Position numbers and translations under genes: made by a program. 64,000 nucleotides of DNA, from contig JBCNJP010000256.1 in assembly GCA_039602395.1 (NCBI GenBank), positions 39,659 to 103,658 on the forward strand. Reading direction: 5' to 3'. Origin of the DNA: Deinandra increscens subsp. villosa. Taxonomy: Eukaryota > Streptophyta > Magnoliopsida > Asterales > Asteraceae. The notes under the pieces are model-generated. The model saw nothing but the letters and a program-made list of their open reading frames with translations. It ran no database searches and was not told where the DNA came from. Positions 1 to 11,764 of this stretch are shown here, in pieces. Position 1 is the stretch's first letter. Each line of letters begins with the position of its first letter.

Positions 1-285
1 ATTATGACATTTACAACGAACACGCTTTCTTGCATGGACTATGTTGATCTCAGAATTCATTTTTTGTTTTGTTTTACTTACAGGTGTTGTTCAGATGCGG
101 TTTGGGGCTGCACTTCCTGCCTGAAACATTTGTTGTTGAGGTATGTTTATACTTTCCAAAGTACTACACAGTAGAACTTTTTCGTTATTTGGAGATGTTT
201 GCACATATTTTTGAAACCTTAAAAATGCCATGGCTGCAAATTTAGAGATGTTTGTGCATATCCTTTTGAAGGTTTCACTTGTCAG

Positions 286-358
286 CAAGGACTCCTCAAG
301 AGGGCTTGATAATGCAAGTATTGAGATGGAAGAAGCTAAGGTTACGTGTATAGTGTAA
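286..358 (+). CDS. possible terminal exon of a CACTA-encoded gene
   Basis: After a plausible acceptor (pyrimidine-rich stretch then CAG at 283-285) a frame of about 24 codons, including GLDNASIEMEEAKVT, runs to TAA at 356-358. Another exon-like piece lies at about 85-140 between an acceptor (TTACAG) and a donor (GAG then GTATGT). This is read from splice-like signals only. No family is recognised and the stretch could be non-coding. Confidence 0.2.
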
Positions 359-526
359 TGTAAACTAATGTTAACTTTGTAATGTTTGCTTTATATATGA
401 AATGTATTATTTTGTTATAAGTGAATCTATTATTGATTTTGAGGTTAATTGTCATTAATGTGGAAATGAGTGAATCTAAAAAATATATATATATTTTTTA
501 ATTTTTTTTTTAATTTTTTTTTAGAT

Positions 527-757
527 TCATGACGCGCAAAAATGCGTGTCATAAAAAGATTTATGACGGGGGCTTCCTTGACGCTTATTTTATGACACAA
601 ATTTATGACGCTTTTTTGCGCGTCATCGTTTGCACGTCATAAATGGGATGACGCGCATTTTGCGCGTCAAGAGGCTTCTTGACCCTGCCTTCCTTGACGC
701 TTTTTTGCGCGTCATCTGGGCCCTTTCTTGACGCGCAAAAAGCGTCAAGAAAGGCCA
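527..757. repeat. CACTA subterminal repeat block (GACGCGCAAAA / TTTTGCGCGTC)
   Basis: About a dozen copies of a GACGC core occur in both orientations, often as GACGCGCAAAA or its complement, with longer forms such as CTTCCTTGACGCTT. In CACTA elements such subterminal arrays bind the element's own DNA-binding protein. That function is inferred from the superfamily. Confidence 0.7.
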
Positions 758-771
758 TTTTTGTAGTAGTG

Positions 772-1107
772 TTACCGCCAGTGAATAAATCAAATCTAGT
801 GAACAAGAATGTAATTAAGCTTTGTTTTATTGATTCACAATGAGACTTCAATTACAAAGATAGGGTTTCTTTCTCTCTCTAAAACACACACAAATGATAG
901 AACTGATCTCACTCATTAATGAGCTAACAAAGTCAACACTACTTATAGTGTATGACATTCTGTCCAACGAACCATTTGTTCACTAGCTCCGAACCAATGG
1001 TTCAAACCATGGTTAGTTGACACTAAGAGTCACAAACATGCTCTATTTTAGATACAACACACGAGACACACTGTAGGATAGGACTATGCTCTACAATCTA
1101 TTATATG
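772..1107 (-). repeat. copia LTR relic, same superfamily as the A/E/H LTRs
   Basis: Read on the minus strand this matches the layout of the A, E and H LTRs: an AGAGCATAGTCCTA start, the GTGTGTCTCGTG block, palindromic AACCATGGTT-type repeats, a TATA-like ACTATAAGTAG, and the GTGAATCAATAAA block near the end. The 3' end is cut by the CACTA insertion at 771/772. No partner LTR is visible. Confidence 0.6.
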
Positions 1108-1673
1108 ACAATGGAATTTGGTATAATTAAGATTGAACTTTAATTAGTGTCATGAGCTTATGGACAATCATCTCGCCTTGAAATATTCCGCCTTTAGTTG
1201 GGGTGTGACACTATATCTGCGAAAGATGGTGCGGATGACGATGAAGATGATGACATCATGTAGACAAGTGGTGATTTTTCCGGATATTGAGGTGACGTGA
1301 AGATACTTGACGACCTCTATGTAGCGTGATTTGTATATCTCAATCGAGTGTCTATACTTGTAGGGTTGATGTGTACTAAGTGTATTAAAAGAAAATACCA
1401 TATTTTAATTAATTGCATGATTAATGAGGAGGAGGGTGAAATTTATTAACTTTTGTCACATGTATTTAACTTTTCACTCGTCTGAATGGTTTAAAATGTA
1501 AATGTGTAGGTGTTCAGTTGTATTCCAGGTGTATATTCGTATAAATATATATATTTTTGTGTCTATTCAATTTCCCTCTACTTTTCACTATAAATATTGA
1601 AGCTCAAGCATGCATTTTATACCCAACACTTATCCTTTTTACTTCCATACATCCAACTCTAAAACATTGTAAA
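1108..1673. other. AT-rich spacer, no gene seen
   Basis: No convincing coding region. TATA-like strings (about 1538-1550 and ACTATAAATAT near 1590) lie upstream of the small ORF at 1674 and could be promoter remnants. Confidence 0.4.
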
Positions 1674-2006
1674 ATGGCCTCATCATCATCAAACTACAAC
1701 AACTGGCAATGTCGAGAAGCCATTAAGGAATTTGAAGATATGAATAGATACGAGTTCAAACATGATCGTATCATGCATAATTCTTTTTGTATGATGACGA
1801 GTATCACTACAAACAACATCCAAAACCACATTGGGATGCTGAAGGAGCTTGTTGATCATCCCCTTTCTGCCATGCAAAGTGTTGGCACTGAGTACATCAC
1901 TGATCAACTATAGGAGATCCATGCACTTCTTCATGGTGTCATGGACAACATGATCAAGAAGATGAAGGACAAGAAGGCGACAGTGGAGGAGATAAAGAAG
2001 TTCTAG
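1674..2006 (+). pseudogene. small hypothetical protein, broken by an in-frame stop
   Basis: An ATG after TTGTAAA opens a frame beginning MASSSSNYNNWQCREAIKEF that runs 79 codons to TAG at 1911-1913. The same frame then continues 30 codons (EIHALLHGVMDNMIKKMKDK and on) to a second TAG at 2004-2006. The post-stop part keeps the same acidic/lysine-rich helical character, so the original product was probably about 110 residues. A TATA-like ACTATAAATAT lies roughly 80 bp upstream. No domain, signal peptide or membrane segment is recognised, and function is unknown. It may be a host gene relic or part of an unrecognised transposon. The ATG was chosen over the in-frame extension from 1557 because the latter runs through the TATA-like region. 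Confidence 0.4.
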
Positions 2007-2094
2007 ACATCGGTTCTTGGTTCTTGGTTTTGTTTTTTTTTTTTTGTTATTTTTTATGAAGCTTCTTATATTTTTTGTGAAGCTTTTTATGATC

Positions 2095-2471
2095 TGAAAA
2101 GCTGTGAACATCGGATCGTCTACTCTATCTAGCTATTTCGGATACAAAACAAGTAATTAAAGATTGTTTTATTGATCAATAGAGAACAATTACAATCTGT
2201 AACTCACTTAGAGAAAACACTATAGAAATCACACACTTAGTACATACCCTCTCTCTATTTTTTCAACTCATTCCGAAATACAAAGCAAAACGAGTATTTA
2301 TACTACTGTACACGAACTCATTCGAACCCACGGTTCGCGTTCATCCGAACTCATCCGATGTGTGACTTTGCATGACAGTTCGTGTCACTTTGGATCCACT
2401 TTGTGTAACAACCAATTTGCATCTTTGACTTGTTCAGATACTTCACACAACGAACCGGTTATGCTCTAACA
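2095..2471 (-). repeat. Element A 3' LTR
   Basis: It is a 377-bp copy close to the 5' LTR, carrying CCGAACTCATCCGA and CGAACC/GGTTCG inverted repeats. The polypurine tract (AGGGGGAG on the minus strand, plus-strand CTCCCCCT at 2475-2482) is adjacent. Confidence 0.9.
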
Positions 2472-3089
2472 AACTCCCCCTCGACGTGTGCAGTATCTGT
2501 TCATCCATTAAAACATATCTTCAATCAAACACCCCCTCAACTTGATGGTTAGCTTGATCTTGAATACTTGACGATGCACAGTGTGTTCTCATATTTATCA
2601 ACAGCTTCAGAAGACTTGAATTTGTGACATTCTCTTTCACTTAGTACCTTTTCAAACATAAATAATCTTGGCTTCCAGAAATAAAATCTTTTTGGCTTCC
2701 AGTTAATTTATATCAAAACAAACCTAAAATCTTTTTGATTTTCCAAATTTATGCTAAAACACACCGAAAATCTTTTTGAATTTTCTGAAATAATAGCAAT
2801 ATAGAATCAAACTCTATTTTTGGTATGAGAAAGATCACCATCTAGGATCATATTGATCATGACGCATAAACTACACTTCATTTTTAATTAATTGAAGTAC
2901 ATAAGCCATTTTGATTGCTGGTATAATTTGTCCATTTTAACTCAGGAAGAATCATACTCATAACATTACACTATTAGACATATTCAGACATTTTCTTTTT
3001 CTTGTGTGATTACACTTATGATTATCACATAGTGTATTGTATTCATGATATCGTCAACTATGTTTCATGCAAAAACAAATAAGAACGTT

Positions 3090-3324
3090 AAATCTTCTAC
3101 CTTAAGGTCGATCTTTCGATACGTAGATAAGGCCTCAGATTTTATAATATAAGAAAGATAAAACAAGTTGAAATTATATAATTCAACAACAATCAGGTCG
3201 GTTTGTGGACACGCAGAGAAAGTCCGATGAATTATACGAAACACCAAATAAAATAAAGCAGAACCTCAAACGAACAACAATCAGGTCGATCTTTCGATAC
3301 GTAGAGAAAGTCCGATCGTTTGAG
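3090..3324 (-). other. Element A 3' region: three consecutive stem-loop arms
   Basis: Arms in plus coordinates: 3265-3324 (closing stem CTCAAACGA/TCGTTTGAG), 3177-3237 (TATAATTC/GAATTATA) and 3090-3142 (AAATCT/AGATTT). Each encloses a shared core that reads, in element sense, ACTTTCTCTGCG..., a small hairpin, then CGACCTGATTGTTGTT; the third arm is more divergent. Element E has the same three arms at 54197-54436, with paired substitutions in the stems. This is seen directly; RNA function is inferred. Confidence 0.7.
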
Positions 3325-3942
3325 AAAATAAAGAAAATCAAACAAGTTTAAATCTTTACAAAATGAATACATGTATACACAGTGACTTCTCATTTTTCTT
3401 TCTCACACATTTTTCTATTTTTGTAATGAAATACGCTTCAAGATGTTATCCACATGGTCAAGCATAGTATTTAATGTTTATCACATCTGAATACTTTCTG
3501 ATTAGCCGAGCCTATCAAGCATATCAAACAATGATCTTATGGATTTTTCATCTACTCTATCCATGAGTCAGATACGTAAGCCAAAGTATCATCATCTCCT
3601 AATGACCAATTTCTCAAAATTTTATATACTTTGCATGTATTCACCTTCACCATATATGAATTTTTCCATAACATGCCTTTTCTCTCTCTCCCCCCCCCCC
3701 CTAAAATGGAAATCTCAATTTTTGGATTTTTCATTTTATAAAAACAAGACACTATCTTTGACATTTTCAATTTTCTCCCAAAACTATAAACGAAATGTAA
3801 AGAAAGAAAATTGATCAACCGACACGAATACCTGTCTATTGTAGTTTTTAGAAAAAATTCAGATTAGAAAGATCAAACATGAAATTTAACTTAAGATAAG
3901 CAGAATACTCCTCCATCAACAACTTTTCAATCGCCGATAGGT

Positions 3943-5032
3943 CTTCCAGAAGTACTTGCACACTGATCAAACACATTAGTTTTTAAATGACCCGAAGCGG
4001 ATCGCTCCTAGTCGACCAGTGTCCTGGTTTTGCTTCAAAACCACCTTGGGTTTCCATTTTTGTTGTTGTTTTAGTAAAGTAGCATTTGATGAATCAATCA
4101 CAGTTGACTGTGACAAATAACCTACAATTTGAGTCTTTGAAAATTTAGGAATAAATCTTTCTTGCTTTTTGTAAAAGTAGGTTGAAATTTATCAAACAAT
4201 CTGTCATGCTCATCAAGGAACTTTAGTTTGGCAGTTTTACTAACAACAGGAACCTTTCCTGGTTTTTTAGTAGAAGCAGCAGGAACCAGACAATCTTGTG
4301 CCATATGTCCCTTTTGTCAGCAAATGTAACACAAAGGATTGTTTATATTTTTCCGTCTAGGAACCTGCATAGCTTTACAAAAATGAACATATCCAAAATG
4401 ATCATAAAAATATCATATACTTGAATCGAAGATCATAAACCCATTTCGATGTTGAGCTTTTTGGAGTAGAATTGGAACCACCAGACGAAAATTTAGCAGA
4501 TTTTTTCTTCTTGTTCTGCGGATCAGCATTTTTCACAAAAACTTCAGATATTTTTTGAGCATCCACGCAGTGAAGTGGAAATTCTTTGTCAGAAAATATT
4601 TGTTTTGAACCCTTGAGCTTGTAAAATCTCTCAGGTTAAACTTTTTCAGCTTTGAAGACATCCTTCTTAACTTGGTTCAATTTAATTTTCTTCAAATTTT
4701 GTTGTTTTGAAGCTTGAACACCACTATCTTCAACAATTCTTGATTTAAAACCCAAACCTGCCTGTTTTCCAGAAATCTTTTCTTCCGAACTTGATGATTT
4801 ATGCCCGTTCTTCACCAATTGAAAAAATTCAGCTTTAACTTCTTGAACACCCTTCTTTGCATAGAAAATTGTCTCATCAATATCAATATGAGATTGAATC
4901 TTCTTGGTAGAAGTAGTTGATTGCTCATTCTCAGTTGATGACGACCCAGACATAAATTGTGAAAACTTAAGAAACTCAGATTTCTTTTCATTCTTCTTTC
5001 CATTCTGTTTGTTCTTCTTTTTCTTCACAACT
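3943..5032 (-). pseudogene. Element A gag-like region, C-terminal part
   Basis: This continues the element A gag-like frame on the far side of the inserted gypsy LTR. A lysine/serine-rich stretch (4636-5032) is followed by a second CCHC knuckle at 4290-4331 (CYIC...QKGHMAQDC) with an in-frame TGA inside it. The equivalent knuckle in E (52673-52714) is intact. Downstream is the conserved gag end found in both copies. The knuckle should bind nucleic acid in the virus-like particle. No pol follows before the 3' LTR. Confidence 0.65.
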
Positions 5033-7886
5033 TGTAACATCCCAAAATTTATACATACATAATATATATAGTAAATACGTGTTTATGTTATAAATACATG
5101 AGCTTGATTGATAAACATGGTAAGACTATACATTGGATAGGTTGCATGTATTAGAATTATTTGTTTAATAGCCAGTGTGATGAAATGTTCATTAACGAAT
5201 GTGTTAAACATTAAAGAAAGTAAAATATAAGATGAATATGTGTTTATATGATTAGCATGATGATAAATGAATCATTGATAGTACGTGTGTTAATAGCTAA
5301 CGAAAAAGTAAAAGGGCTAAAAGCGCAATTATTGTAAAGATATAAACATATACAACTATTATACGTATTTATATTCATTATAAGTATTTTGAGACTTAAA
5401 ATTAGTAAAAATATATGCTAATATGATTCATAACATAAAATGATAAGTATTGTAAAGTTTGAGGGGCTAAAACATAAATTATCAAATAATAAAGAAAATA
5501 CATATAAATGTATATATATATGTTATCGTACGAATCCCGAGCCTTAGAAACCTTATAAAATGTTAGAAATATGTCCCTTAATGTTTTGGTACTTAAAATG
5601 ATAAAGTGTTAGAAGATCGAGGGCCTAGAATGCACATAATAGAAGTCTAGGGGGCTGAAATAGCCAAAAACTAGATTCTAGACAGAAATTTGTGGCTCGC
5701 GTATTGCGAGCCACAACCACCATACTGGCGTGATACGCGAAGGAAGCATAGCGGGCATATTTCACATCAGGTTCAATTTTGAGCCACGACTCATTACTTG
5801 CAGCCCACAATTCAATCAAATACGTGTTGTTTTCTTCGAATTAGTCATCACCACACCTGGAGGGCCCTCCCACGACCTTCATAAGTATAAATAGGAGCTC
5901 AATTCGGCCAGAAATAATTGCCAATTGACGAATTACAACCCAAAAACCCCATAAACGAACCAAACAATTTGAGCAAACGTGAGGCTTCCGGAGCTGAAAT
6001 TCTGCAGTCACCCTTTATTTGGTATACTTAACAATAACCTATCTTAGTTTTTGTTAATATTATGTCTAAGTATGATTTCTAAAAATGTGTTAAAATTAGG
6101 GTTTTTGAGCTTGTTTTGATAAAATCGGGTGGTCGGGTGGGAATTAGGATCTGAATTTTTGTAGGTAATCCAATAACAATGTCTTTTAAGAAAGCCCTAA
6201 GTTTATTTTACAATTGGAAAAGGTTTGATTAAGGTTTTGTAAACGGGTCAAAATTAGGGTTTTCATAACGTTGTTCTGCCCAAATTAAGTAAACGATGTT
6301 GAATTAAGATTTGATATTTTAAAGCATATTATAAAATATTATAATGGATAATACCCTAAGTTAGTTTGAAATAAAAATGAGTTTTGATGATAAAATAAGA
6401 AATGCGTGAAATTAGGGTTTCTAAAATTGGATAGTTAATATAAAATAATCCGGAGGGTTTGGGGACTTGATTTTTGGTCTTATAACATATTTATATATAT
6501 ATATATATATTAAGTATATATGAGTTTAAATTTAATAAATAGTTAAGTATTAAATATACTGAGTTAACCGGATATTTAGAAGTTCGTGCGGACCGGAAGG
6601 GTAGGCGCCTATACACTGGGGTTTCTGGCAAAGCGGGGGTGTTGCATAAATCCCAAATGGGACCTGGCATACCTCACTAGGCGATCCCAGGGTGAGCGTT
6701 TACTTATAGGAATGCGCGTCTTCATATTATCAATAAAAAGGTTATTATGCCTATAAGGGAATTTTGATCATTTTAGCCTTAAAAGAAATAAACCTTAAGA
6801 AAATGATAAGATATAAATAAACATAGGTATTATTTATAATAACTTTGGATTAATGCAATCCCATATGCGATTAGGTTAATTATGGACCATAACGGAGATT
6901 CTGTCTGAATAACCGATTATAGATATCATGTGAGTTTCTACAAGCCCTATTTTATATAGTGAGTCCTATGAGGCCACTGTTAAATGTTTTCACGTTTTTG
7001 GGCTGGTATACATATAATATTTGTGAAATTGTATTCAAGATAATTGTGACTTGATATATACGTGTTATGTGATGAAGTTGTTTTAAATTGCTCATATGTG
7101 TTATGCAATTATGTTGATTATAATGTGATGTGTATTTACTTGCTTGAAATTAGGTGGCCAAGTGACTAGGGAGTTGTTAGTAAATGTTTAGTGAATATGT
7201 ATGATTATATGAGAACAGGTGATACATTTGATTATATTAATATGTGGTGGATACGCCGCTGGTACATCCTATATATATACATAGTAGTATAAGTTACCTG
7301 GTATATCGAAAGTGCGGAGGATATGCCACTGGTACATCTTGTACACATACACCTAGATAAATTGGGGGATGTTCATTTGTTGCAGTATATGAATGCCTTA
7401 TCACTGTTTAATAACTAACCTAAAGCATCTGGTTATATAACTAGGGTTAGGTAGTATACATGATCAGATATTAAGATGAGAAAATGACCTAATGGAGTTA
7501 AGTAATAAGTTGGTGGTTAGAGTTGAGGAATCGTTGTTGCTCCAATGCGGGTGCCCTAGAGTACTGTGTACGAACGACGCTGCTTCTCTAATGGGGGTGT
7601 CCTAGAGTATGTAGTGTCAGGTTTTCTCATAGGAAGACTCGGTAACCCAGATGATAAGCCTATGGTTACTGGTTAGAATGAGGAGTCGTTGCTGCTCCAA
7701 TGGGGTTGCCCTAGAGTACCGTGTACGGACGGCGCTGCTTCTCCAATGGAGGTGCCCTAGAGAATGTAGTGGCTTATCTTCTCATAATAGAAGAGTTAGT
7801 TAAATATATTGACCTAGAAGTTAAGACTAGAGTCACAGTTAAGCTAGTGTGAAATAATATCATAGCGATTATGTGTTAGAATTAAT

Positions 7887-7939
<53 letters not shown>

Positions 7940-8313
7940 GTGTTGTGAAAACCAGGTAAACACTTTAACGGTTTTGGAACTAAACAGTAGAACTCACCAG
8001 CATAAGCTTACTTTTTAAAAGTATGTATGCTAGGTTCTGCAGAGACGTTTAGAAGTAAAGGCACGGATCTTGTGAGGACGGGATAATCGGGAAAGCTATT
8101 AAGGAAGGATTTATGGCAAGCTGGCTTTGTTATAGGTTTCGTTATTATAACTAGTTGTAGTTATGTACATTATCTCACTTACTGTAGTACTTGGCTTATA
8201 TAAATAAAAGTTTTTAAATTTCCGCTGCTTAATATCTCTGTTGATACCTTGTGTTCATGAGTAAATCCGATACGTGACCCCTCCTAGTGCCAAGTCTGGG
8301 AGTGGTCGTCACA
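5033..8313 (+). mobile_element. solo gypsy-type LTR (3.28 kb) inside element A
   Basis: It starts TGTAACATCCCAAAATTT and ends GGGAGTGGTCGTCACA, with identical 5-bp flanks CAACT (5028-5032 and 8314-8318). A lone LTR with a target duplication is the product of LTR-LTR recombination of a full element. Inside: the palindrome GTGGCTCGC/GCGAGCCAC (5692-5714), a TATA box TATAAATAG (about 5886), an (AT)n tract (about 7891-7935) and four imperfect copies of a CTGCTnCTCnAATG...CCTAGAGTA unit (about 7530-7770). Relatives are G, both LTRs of B, and K. Confidence 0.9.
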
Positions 8314-10439
8314 CAACTTTCTCTTCTTCTGAATTTGATGATGAAAACTTTGAGTAATCACATTCTTCAACTTTTTCTTTGACAACATTGACAGCTTCTT
8401 TGATAATAGTCGGGGGTGTAACTGTCCTATCAAATACTCTTTCTAAATTCTCATCTTTTGCCAAGAAACTTGTGAATGATTGTGAATTGGTGACATTGTT
8501 CAGAAGACGATTGGTGTCAATCACTTGGATCTTTAAATCAGAAATTTTTTGTTGTGCTTCAGCTAATTCCTTTTTTGTTGCAATCAACTTCTTAGCAACC
8601 CGATTAGTTTCAGATTTTTGCAGCCTCAAATTGTCTAACTCACCAAACAACTCTTTCTTCAACTTATCTTCGTTTCTATTCTGGATCTCAATATTGGTAT
8701 TCAACAATTTATTTACCCTTGTCAACTCCTTCTTCTCTTCGAATAATGCTTCATTCTCAATTTAATAATCTTTTCCTTTAGCAACGAGTTCATCAGAAGT
8801 CTTGTTTAGCACATCAAGTTTAATTTTGGATATCTCAAAAAGATCATTGACATCATTTTCAACATCTTTTGCTTCATCCTTCCATTTCTTAACTTCTTGA
8901 ACTAACTCAGCATTTTCTTAAGATAGCTTTGCATTCCTCAACTCAAAATCCTTACCTTCTTTCTTAGACATCTCCTACTCTTCCTTTATTATTTATAGTT
9001 CAGCAGTAAGAATTATGACTTCTTTCAACAAATAATCATTTTCCTTCAACAATTTCTCAGTTTTAACTTCATAATTTTCATTCTCAGCTGATTCATAGGA
9101 ACTTAAGTCTGAGTAATAATTATCTTGTGCAGATGTGACAATCAACGCAGACTTATTAAAAACTTTTTCCCAATCATAAGTTCCATCACTTTGAACAGCC
9201 AATGCTTTTGTACTTGATGAAGCTTGAGAACCATTGGTAGTTTTTGAATCAGATTTACTTGCTTGAGATTGTTGACACTCTCTTGCAAAGTGACAAAGTT
9301 TTGGACATTTGCAACATTTGACTTTTGATTTGTCTAAACCCAAATTCCCATCTTGAGTAATAGTTCTCCTACCAGTTCGCTTTAAAAACCTTCTTGCTTT
9401 TTGTGACAACATAGCCAGTTGCCATGCCATATCTATTTCATCTAGATTATTTTCATCAATTTCATTTAAATGTTCTCTACTAATCTTAGCATCACCAACA
9501 TTGTTAATAATAAAGCAAAGAGAAGATGAAATTAAAGCAGATAATAAAGCAGCACAATCATCAGTTGTCTCGATAGAAAATGCATTCTGATTTGTCATAC
9601 CTGGAATTGTAAAACTACAACCCCTTGAAGAATTAGAATTTTCAAAATTCCCAAAACATTCCCAATGAAAGCTGTACTTGGTGCAGAACTAACACCGATT
9701 GGTTTAGCTTTAGCATTTATGTTTGTAACATTCTGACCATGATATAATTCGGGGTTTTGCAATTGAGCAGTTGATTTGTTTGAATTCAACATCTCCATTT
9801 CTCGTGCATGAAGTTACCAGTTAGCTTATGAAATGATAATGTTGAGAATTCTTTGTCATGTGTAATCAACAAAACATAATTTTCCCATTTCTCCGGCAAT
9901 GCTTTCAGTATCTTTTCTTTCAGTTCTTCATCCGTTTTCTCAATTCCAACCACTTTCAATTCGCTAATAAGATGTGAAAATCTTGACACAAGAGCTGTTA
10001 TATTTTCCTTATCATAATGCTGAAAGTTATCAAATTCTTTGTTGAACACCTTGCGTCAACTCTTTTTGTATTGATCGTTTCCTTCACATCTTGCTAATAA
10101 AGCATCCCATAATTGTTTTGTCTTTTTGCAAGTGCTGAATTGATGTAGCAATTTGGTAGGTAAAGCCATGGTAAGATAACCAAAAGCTTTTTGTTCAAGT
10201 TCATAGCCTTTCCTTTCTTCAGATGTAAAATCTTTGATTTCCTTATATTCCCCTCTATCAGTTGGACGCGTGTAAAGTTTTTTAATTGGAATCCATAAAT
10301 CAATATCATTCATGCTGATATAAGCTGAAAATCGTTGCTTACAATTATGATAATCCTCCAATTCTAATAACTTGGGAACTTTCTGACTTGTTCCGATTTC
10401 GTTATCAAAATTGATCAAGGTTTGTTTCGCGTTTTGCAT
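8314..10439 (-). pseudogene. Element A gag-like region, N-terminal part
   Basis: It begins MQNAKQTLINFDNEIG at 10439. A UBN2-like gag core follows (AYISMNDIDLWIPIKK, LYLP-type middle, KTKQLWDALLARCEGN), then after a frame change SRFSHLISELK...LKALPEKWENYVLL (9786-10049). A CCHC knuckle lies at 9275-9316 (CX2CX4HX4C). Long coiled coils follow (8309-8725 and around it). Several frameshifts and stops break the frame. Gag packages the element RNA in cytoplasmic particles. It matches E gag (49732-51909) segment by segment. Confidence 0.8.
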
Positions 10440-10477
10440 AACGGAAAAAGCTTAGAAATCAGACATCCGATAAATTT

Positions 10478-10735
10478 CAAATTCCGTTCAACCGAACTGA
10501 ACTGAAGTGAAGATAATTGATCTGAACCCAGCCGAACTGAAGTTTATCCGAACTGAAATGTTGACCCGGACTGGTCCGAACTGAATGTGAAGCGAACTGA
10601 AGCAAAGCGAAGTGATCCGAACTGGATATGATCCGAACTTCTTTGAACTGAGACTTCGATTGACCAAACTGACTCAAATTGAACCGAACTGAAGCGAACT
10701 GTCACTTTTGGTGACGGTTATGTTTCGATCTGGAT
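10478..10735 (-). repeat. Element A leader array of CCGAACTGAA-type repeats
   Basis: About 18 irregularly spaced copies of CCGAACTGAA / GCGAACTGAAG lie between the primer site and the gag start. The same core (CCGAACTCATCCGAA) recurs in the A LTRs. It is the element-specific motif of A. Confidence 0.7.
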
Positions 10736-10987
10736 GATCTTCACCCGAACTGAGACGGACGAACAAATTTCGATCAAAAATTCGCGATTTTGGACAGATT
10801 TTAACAAGATTTATAGCAGTAGATCAGAAAAAGTGACAAGGAATGATTTAGGAGTGAATTTTTCACAAGAAACTCGACTGAAATGGTCAAAATCTAGCAA
10901 AAACACTCCAAATTTTTCAAAAACGATACTTTTTGTTTCAAAAAGTCCAAAAATAGCAACTACAGATCAGTAGAATGAACTAGAAAG

Positions 10988-11000
10988 CTCTGATACCACT
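10988..11000 (-). promoter_or_regulatory. Element A primer-binding site (initiator tRNA-Met)
   Basis: The minus strand reads AGTGGTATCAGAG immediately after the 5' LTR, the standard plant retrotransposon primer site. Confidence 0.85.
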
Positions 11001-11373
11001 TGAAAACCCGTGAACATCGGATCGTTTACTCGATCTAGCTATTTCGGATACAAAACAAGTAATTAAAGATTGTTTTGATCAACAGAGAACAATTACAATG
11101 TGTAACTCACTCAAAGAAAACACTACAGAAAACACACATTAGTACAGACCCTTTCTCTATTCGTTCAACTCATTCCGAAATACAAAGCAAAACAAGTATT
11201 TATACTACTGTACACGAACTCATCCGAACCCACGGTTCGTGTGCATCTGAACTCATCCGAAGTGTGACTTCGAATGACAGTTCGTGTCACTTCGGAACCA
11301 CTTTGTGTAACGGCCTATTTGCATCTTCGACTTGCTCAGATACATCACACGATGAACCGGTTATGGTCTAACA
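11001..11373 (-). repeat. Element A 5' LTR
   Basis: 373 bp. On the minus strand it runs TGTTAGACCATAACCGG ... GGGTTTTCA. The TATA-like ACTCAT...AGTATAAATAC region and palindromic CGAACC/GGTTCG repeats are present. The target duplication TGATC follows at 11374-11378. Confidence 0.9.
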
Positions 11374-11378
11374 TGATC

Positions 11379-11764
11379 CCACCTGACCGGAGCTTGTAAC
11401 ACATTCCACCCAATTGTTTGCATTATATTTACATGTTTATGTTGATGTGCATTGCTTGATATTGTTTTAAAAACAAATAACTAATAGCCACTAAATATAA
11501 TTTAGGTAATTAGGTAGTCATTTAAAGAGGAACATAACCTTTTGAAGAGGAGTTTTCTAATTACACATATAATTTTTTTAATGGTTGCGTTATCTTAGAT
11601 TAACCTTTGCGTTAATTTTTATTGAGTTGGGTTATTCTATTTAATTTGATTTTTAATAAAGTTGTATTCTCCACTGAAGTGTTAGATATTTTAAATAATG
11701 ATTAAGTTGTTAAAAATAGTTGTTGTGTCATTTTGTTTTAGATGTTGCACCATTTGCACTCTAG
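11379..11764. other. unassigned AT-rich DNA
   Basis: No coding region, LTR or terminal repeat recognised. TTGCGTTA-like strings recur here and in the next block. Confidence 0.4.

Larger units (their letters stand above)
1..771. mobile_element. CACTA (En/Spm) transposon, one terminal fragment
   Basis: The right boundary reads, on the minus strand, CACTACTACAAAAATGG from 771 leftward, which is the classic CACTA terminal inverted repeat. Next to it is a block of subterminal direct and inverted repeats, also typical of this superfamily. The expected 3-bp target duplication would be TTA at 772-774, but the other end is outside the window, so it cannot be confirmed. The element landed in a copia LTR relic. 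The interior (about 1-470) looks like the intron-rich 3' part of an element gene, but no transposase domain is recognisable. Confidence 0.75.
2095..11373 (-). mobile_element. Element A: gag-only copia-type LTR retrotransposon
   Basis: The LTRs are 2095-2471 (3') and 11001-11373 (5'), both TG...CA on the minus strand. The flanks are identical 5-bp duplications TGATC (2090-2094 and 11374-11378). A primer site complementary to initiator tRNA-Met lies just inside the 5' LTR, and a G-rich polypurine tract just inside the 3' LTR. The coding part is gag-like with two CCHC knuckles and coiled coils. No protease, integrase or RT is visible, so the element was probably mobilised in trans. It is interrupted by the solo gypsy LTR at 5033-8313; without it the length is about 6.0 kb. 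E belongs to the same family. Confidence 0.9.

Noticed and set aside
603..851. 82-codon minus-strand ORF
   Set aside because: It runs through the CACTA subterminal repeats and terminal repeat into a copia LTR; it is a chance frame.
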